From positions 1 to 64,000 of the forward strand of contig JAETUG010000003.1 of assembly GCA_021768705.1 (NCBI GenBank): a stretch of 64,000 nt of DNA, in the 5' to 3' direction. A program made the position numbers and the translations under genes. The notes beneath the pieces were generated by a model, which did no database searches, was not told the DNA's origin, and saw only the letters and a list, made by a program, of their open reading frames with translations. Position 1 is the stretch's first letter. Every line of letters starts with the position of its first letter. Of the stretch, positions 61,052 to 64,000 are shown one piece after another. This stretch comes from Bacillota bacterium. GTDB taxonomy: Bacteria; Bacillota; Clostridia; Lachnospirales; Anaerotignaceae.

Positions 61052-61513
61052 ATGGCTTTATTTGATAAATTGGGTGAAATGGCAAAAACGGTCTCCGAAA
61101 AGGCAAACGACAGCCTGGAAACCAATAAACTGATCAGTGACATCAATCTGACAAAGGGAAATATCCAGGTTTACCAGAGAGAACTGGGCGAATTTTACTG
61201 GGCGAAATTTGCCGTTGGGGAACAGCTGGAGGAAGAAGCTATGCTGATCTGCGATAAGATTGTGGCAGCCCAGGATAAGATTCGTGGCCTGGAAGCCCAG
61301 ATCGACCAGATCAAAGCGGAAAGCGAAGCAAGAAAAGCGGAGCGGGAAGCAGAAAAAGCGGAACGCAAAGCAGCAGAAAAGGCGGCAGAAGCAGAACAGG
61401 CAGCGGAAAAAGCAGGCATCGAAAAAGACCCTGTTCCTGTGTGTGCAGAATGCGGCGCAGTGCTGACGGAAGGGCAGAAATTCTGCGGCTCCTGCGGCAA
61501 GCCTGTGGCGTGA
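61052..61513 (+). CDS. Coiled-coil zinc-ribbon protein
   Basis: 153 residues. An N-terminal helical part (MALFDKLGEMAKTVSEKAND), then a long charged coiled coil rich in Ala/Glu/Lys (about 85-125), and a C-terminal zinc ribbon with CAECGAVLTEGQKFCGSCG. Similar stand-alone proteins are common in Lachnospiraceae and unstudied. ATG follows AAGGAGGG. The riboswitch of the next gene starts 26 bases after its stop. Confidence 0.75.
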   Translation: MALFDKLGEMAKTVSEKANDSLETNKLISDINLTKGNIQVYQRELGEFYWAKFAVGEQLEEEAMLICDKIVAAQDKIRGLEAQIDQIKAESEARKAEREAEKAERKAAEKAAEAEQAAEKAGIEKDPVPVCAECGAVLTEGQKFCGSCGKPVA

Positions 61514-61539
61514 GGCATCATTTTTTTGCATAAAGAAAA

Positions 61540-61654
61540 TTTCTTCGGAAACGAGAGTCAATCTCTACCGGCGGTATAGCCCGCGAGCGGGAAGCTTTCC
61601 TGCAGAATTCGTTTTGATTACGAAGCCGACAGACGGTCTGGATGGGAGAAGAAA
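61540..61654 (+). promoter_or_regulatory. Variant FMN-type riboswitch aptamer
   Basis: P1 TTTCTTC (61540-61546) pairs with GAAGAAA (61648-61654). Conserved FMN-riboswitch blocks are present: ACCGGCGGTATAGCCCGCGA, GCCGACAG and GTCTGGATGGGAGAAG. But the usual GGGGCAGGGTG segment after P1 reads GGAAACGAGAG, and the stem-loop normally GATNTGGTG...ATTCC reads GAATTCG...ATTACG; both T-loops are changed. These positions include phosphate/ribityl contacts, so the ligand is probably not FMN. Confidence 0.88.
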
Positions 61655-61655
61655 A

Positions 61656-61730
61656 GCGGTTGGAAACTGCTTTTTGCGTGGAAGAAGGGAAAAAGCGTTT
61701 CATACTAGATACATTTGAGACGCTTTTTTT
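61656..61730 (+). terminator. Riboswitch expression platform with terminator
   Basis: A first hairpin AAAGC-GTT/AAC-GCTTT lies directly after the aptamer (61653-61675), then AAAGCGT-TCA pairs with TGA-ACGCTTT with T7 (61690-61730). This fits ligand-controlled termination before the MATE gene. Confidence 0.8.
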
Positions 61731-61774
61731 ATTCGGAAGCCCGAAGGCAGATCGTTTGGAAGGAGGAAATTAGT

Positions 61775-63148
61775 ATGACAGAAACGAAACAAAATATTTT
61801 GGGAACGGCGCCCATCGGTCGGCTTTTACTGAAATTTTCCATTCCCACAGCCCTGACCTTGATGGTGAATTATCTGTATAATATCGTGGATCAGATCTTT
61901 ATTGGCCATGCGACGGGCATCAGCGGCGTGGCGGCTACCAATGTCACCTTTCCCATCGGCATCATTGCGGCGGCACTGGCACTGTTGATCGGCGATGGCT
62001 GTGCTGCCAATATTAGTCTGCATCTGGGCAGAAGGGAGCAGGAGGAGGCAGACCGTACCTTTGCCAATGGGGTGGTTCTGCTGTTGAGTGCAGGGTTGCT
62101 GCTGTCCTTTTTCGGGTGGCTCTTTGCCCGAAAGCTGGTGGTGTTTTTCGGTGCTTCCCCTACGGTGGTGGAGGATGCGGCAAAATATATGCGCATCACT
62201 TTGCTGGGGCAGCCCTTTGCCATGTGCAATATGGCTTTTACCGCCGTCATCCGTGCCGATGGCAACCCCCAATATATGATGCGGAGCATGATGATCGGTG
62301 CAGGTTTGAACCTTATCCTTGACCCCGTTTTTATTTTTGTATGCGGCTGGGGCATCGCCGGAGCGGCTTTGGCGACCATCATCGGGCAGATTGTTTCCGG
62401 CATCATCGCTTTGGCATATCTGCCCAGATTTCAGCATTTCCGTTTGAAAAAGGAAAATCTGCGGTTAAAGGGCAAAACAGTGAGAAATATCATGCAGCTG
62501 GGCTTCCCCAGCCTTTGCACTCAAACGGCAACGGCGGCGACCCAGATCGTGATGAACAACCTGATGCGGGATTATGGCGCCCAGACCATTTACGGCAGCG
62601 ATATTGCCCTGTCCTGCTATGGGCTGATGATGAAGATTTATCAGATTGCCCATGCCATGTTCGTGGGGCTGGCATCGGGGACGCAGCCCATCAATGGCTT
62701 TAACTTTGGCGCAAAGCAGTATGAACGGGTAAAGGAGACCATATTGGTCGCCGCAAGGATATCGATTCTGATCTCTGTAGTGTGGTTTGTTATTTTCCAC
62801 TTTGGCGGCGGTTTTTTGGCGGCGTTGTTTGTGGAGGAGGAACCTCTTTATGAGGAATTTGCGGTGCATTGCTTCCGTCTGTATATGCTGGGCTTCTTTG
62901 TCTATGGTCTGCCGAATGTGACATCGTCCTTCTTCCAGGCTATCGGCAGTCCTGCGAAGGCTCTGACCGTATCCCTGTCCCGTCAGGTGATTTTCCTGAT
63001 CCCTTTGGCATTGCTTTTGTCCCCTCGTTTCGGGCTGGATGGGGCATTGGGGGCAGCGCCCATTGCCGATGGGCTGACCTTCCTGCTGGCTCTCATCCTT
63101 CTTCTGCAGGAGCTGAAGGTCTGGAAAGAGAAAGGCATGGTTTCTTAA
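61775..63148 (+). CDS. MATE-family efflux transporter
   Basis: 457 residues, twelve membrane helices in two six-helix halves. NILGTAPIGRLLLKFSIPTAL, MVNYLYNIVDQIFIGHATG and LASGTQPINGFNFGAKQYERV are typical of the DinF/NorM-like MATE group, which exports drugs or metabolites using Na+ or H+. ATG 61775 follows AAGGAGG. The flavin-type riboswitch upstream suggests it exports a flavin breakdown product or analogue; this is inference. Confidence 0.92.
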   Translation: MTETKQNILGTAPIGRLLLKFSIPTALTLMVNYLYNIVDQIFIGHATGISGVAATNVTFPIGIIAAALALLIGDGCAANISLHLGRREQEEADRTFANGVVLLLSAGLLLSFFGWLFARKLVVFFGASPTVVEDAAKYMRITLLGQPFAMCNMAFTAVIRADGNPQYMMRSMMIGAGLNLILDPVFIFVCGWGIAGAALATIIGQIVSGIIALAYLPRFQHFRLKKENLRLKGKTVRNIMQLGFPSLCTQTATAATQIVMNNLMRDYGAQTIYGSDIALSCYGLMMKIYQIAHAMFVGLASGTQPINGFNFGAKQYERVKETILVAARISILISVVWFVIFHFGGGFLAALFVEEEPLYEEFAVHCFRLYMLGFFVYGLPNVTSSFFQAIGSPAKALTVSLSRQVIFLIPLALLLSPRFGLDGALGAAPIADGLTFLLALILLLQELKVWKEKGMVS

Positions 63149-63162
63149 TATCAAATTTTTTT

Positions 63163-63195
63163 TGGAGCATTGGTGAATCCCAATGCTCTTTTTTC
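63163..63195 (+). terminator. Terminator after the MATE gene
   Basis: GAGCATTGG-TGAAT-CCCAATGCTC, then T6. Confidence 0.88.
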
Positions 63196-63255
63196 ACATA
63201 GGGGACAAAGAAAGCCGATAGGTATAGAGTAACGGAAAAAAGAGGGGCGATTTGG

Positions 63256-64000
63256 ATGAAACGGAATTGGAAAAAGGGCGTAAGCTATCTGATGCTGTTT
63301 AGCCTGTGCTTTTTGAGCGGCAGAACAGCAGCGGTAAAGCAGGCAGAAAAAGCAGTGACCGTCAGTGGAGAAAAGAGGGGGGAACTGGCAATTTTGATTG
63401 ACGATTTTGGCTATTGCGGCGAGGGGACAGAAGAAATGCTGGCATTGCCCATCCCCTTTACGGCGGCGATCATGCCCTTTTCCTCCTGCACAGAAAGCGA
63501 TGCGGCGGCAGTGCGGCAGGCAGGAAAGGAGATTTTTATACATATGCCCATGGAATCCCTGACAGGAAAAAAGGAATGGGTGGGAAAGAAGGGGGTGTTC
63601 CGCACCATGACCGACGAGGAGATTCGGCTGCGGGTGGAAGAAGCCTTTTCTATCCTGCCCGATGCGGTGGGGATGAATAACCACATGGGTTCTGCTATCA
63701 TGGAGGACAGAAGGAGCCTTTCTGTGGTCATGGAGTTGTTAAAGGAAAGAAATCTGCTTTTTGTGGACAGTCTGACCACTGCCAAAAGCCTGGGGAAAAC
63801 CATTGCGGCGGAAAAGGGGGTCTGCTTTCTTGGGCGGGATGTTTTTCTGGACAGTACCGATTCTTTGGAACAGGTAAAATCCAATCTTCGTAAGGCGGCA
63901 GAGACAGCTCTGGAAAAAGGGGAAGCCCTTGCCATCGGTCATGTGGGGCCCGAAGGCGGAAAAGTGACCGCCCAAGCCATCCAAGAGTTGATTCCAGAAT
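63256..64000 (+). CDS. Divergent polysaccharide deacetylase (YibQ-like), truncated by window end
   Basis: 248 residues visible, no stop before the window ends. A signal-anchor (VSYLMLFSLCFLSGRTAA) precedes the divergent deacetylase fold: LAILIDDFGYCGEGTEEML, PFTAAIMPFSS, IHMPMESL, GMNNHMGSAIM and LFVDSLTT. The family is related to NodB deacetylases and is found in cell-wall contexts, with no proven activity. ATG follows GAGGGG and lies 107 bases after the MATE stop. Confidence 0.88.
   Translation, partial: MKRNWKKGVSYLMLFSLCFLSGRTAAVKQAEKAVTVSGEKRGELAILIDDFGYCGEGTEEMLALPIPFTAAIMPFSSCTESDAAAVRQAGKEIFIHMPMESLTGKKEWVGKKGVFRTMTDEEIRLRVEEAFSILPDAVGMNNHMGSAIMEDRRSLSVVMELLKERNLLFVDSLTTAKSLGKTIAAEKGVCFLGRDVFLDSTDSLEQVKSNLRKAAETALEKGEALAIGHVGPEGGKVTAQAIQELIPE

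Overview
The window looks like chromosome from a spore-forming member of the Clostridia (Bacillota), most plausibly a Lachnospirales/Anaerotignum-like gut anaerobe. The grounds are spoIIE behind a Spo0A-type promoter, ricT, the c-di-AMP receptor darA, Gram-positive-style DnaD and DnaI-like replication proteins, csoR-copA, a methionine T-box, small DUF families I associate with Lachnospiraceae, and a 1434-residue 2-hydroxyacyl-CoA dehydratase activase-type protein. Base composition is moderate (roughly half GC by eye) and strong AAGGAGG ribosome sites precede most genes, with many TTG/GTG starts. Genus-level placement is inference only.

Layout. 1-423: 3' end of a 23S rRNA followed directly by tRNA-Trp, tRNA-Asp and tRNA-Val, with no 5S gene between. 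0.8-9.7 kb: a CrtO-like acyltransferase, DUF6472, a fructose operon (fruK-fruA), a signal peptidase, an EamA transporter facing a LysR regulator, and a DUF3794/LysM spore-envelope-type protein. 9.8-10.6 kb: a divergent XRE/RHH versus XRE regulator cluster around one operator. 10.7-15.9 kb: the conserved tmk-darA-holB-ricT-tRNA methyltransferase-rsmI block, interrupted by a large hairpin. 16.1-21.2 kb: a TetR gene with its own operator, overlapping the giant activase. 21-31.6 kb: HIT protein, murG, cyclophilin lipoprotein, SEC-C protein, tsaC, rpiB, upp, a WecA/TagO-like transferase, and the DnaD/DnaI pair. 32-39 kb: spoIIE-tilS-hpt-ftsH-thioesterase. 39-43.8 kb: birA, a DUF6145 protein, an ECF S component, two tandem coaX genes, and dusB. 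45-48 kb: a copper-efflux unit (csoR-copA) with an embedded CopZ-like domain. 48.6-53.1 kb: a 3D-domain wall protein with a structured leader, and T-box-metG-tatD. 53.1-54.3 kb: a small accessory island with duplicated promoter DNA, two tiny divergent genes and a broken barstar gene. 54-60 kb: an M29 peptidase, a NifX-like protein, a YqeG phosphatase, efp behind a folded leader, a CD1247-like protein, a deleted SLOG gene and a SulP transporter. 60.7-64 kb: small proteins, a variant FMN riboswitch controlling a MATE pump, and a truncated polysaccharide deacetylase.

The most interesting signals are regulatory RNA. They are (i) a flavin riboswitch whose conserved ligand pocket and both T-loops are altered, with a terminator, upstream of a MATE exporter; (ii) a compact three-way-junction RNA at the predicted start of the efp transcript; and (iii) an unclassified folded leader before the 3D-domain gene. 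Also notable are an in-frame internal ribosome site inside copA that could release a 68-residue CopZ, a family of related terminator-containing repeats scattered through the window, and small decayed genes (barstar, SLOG, a transporter start).

All calls come from reading the sequence and from family knowledge; nothing was searched or folded by computer.
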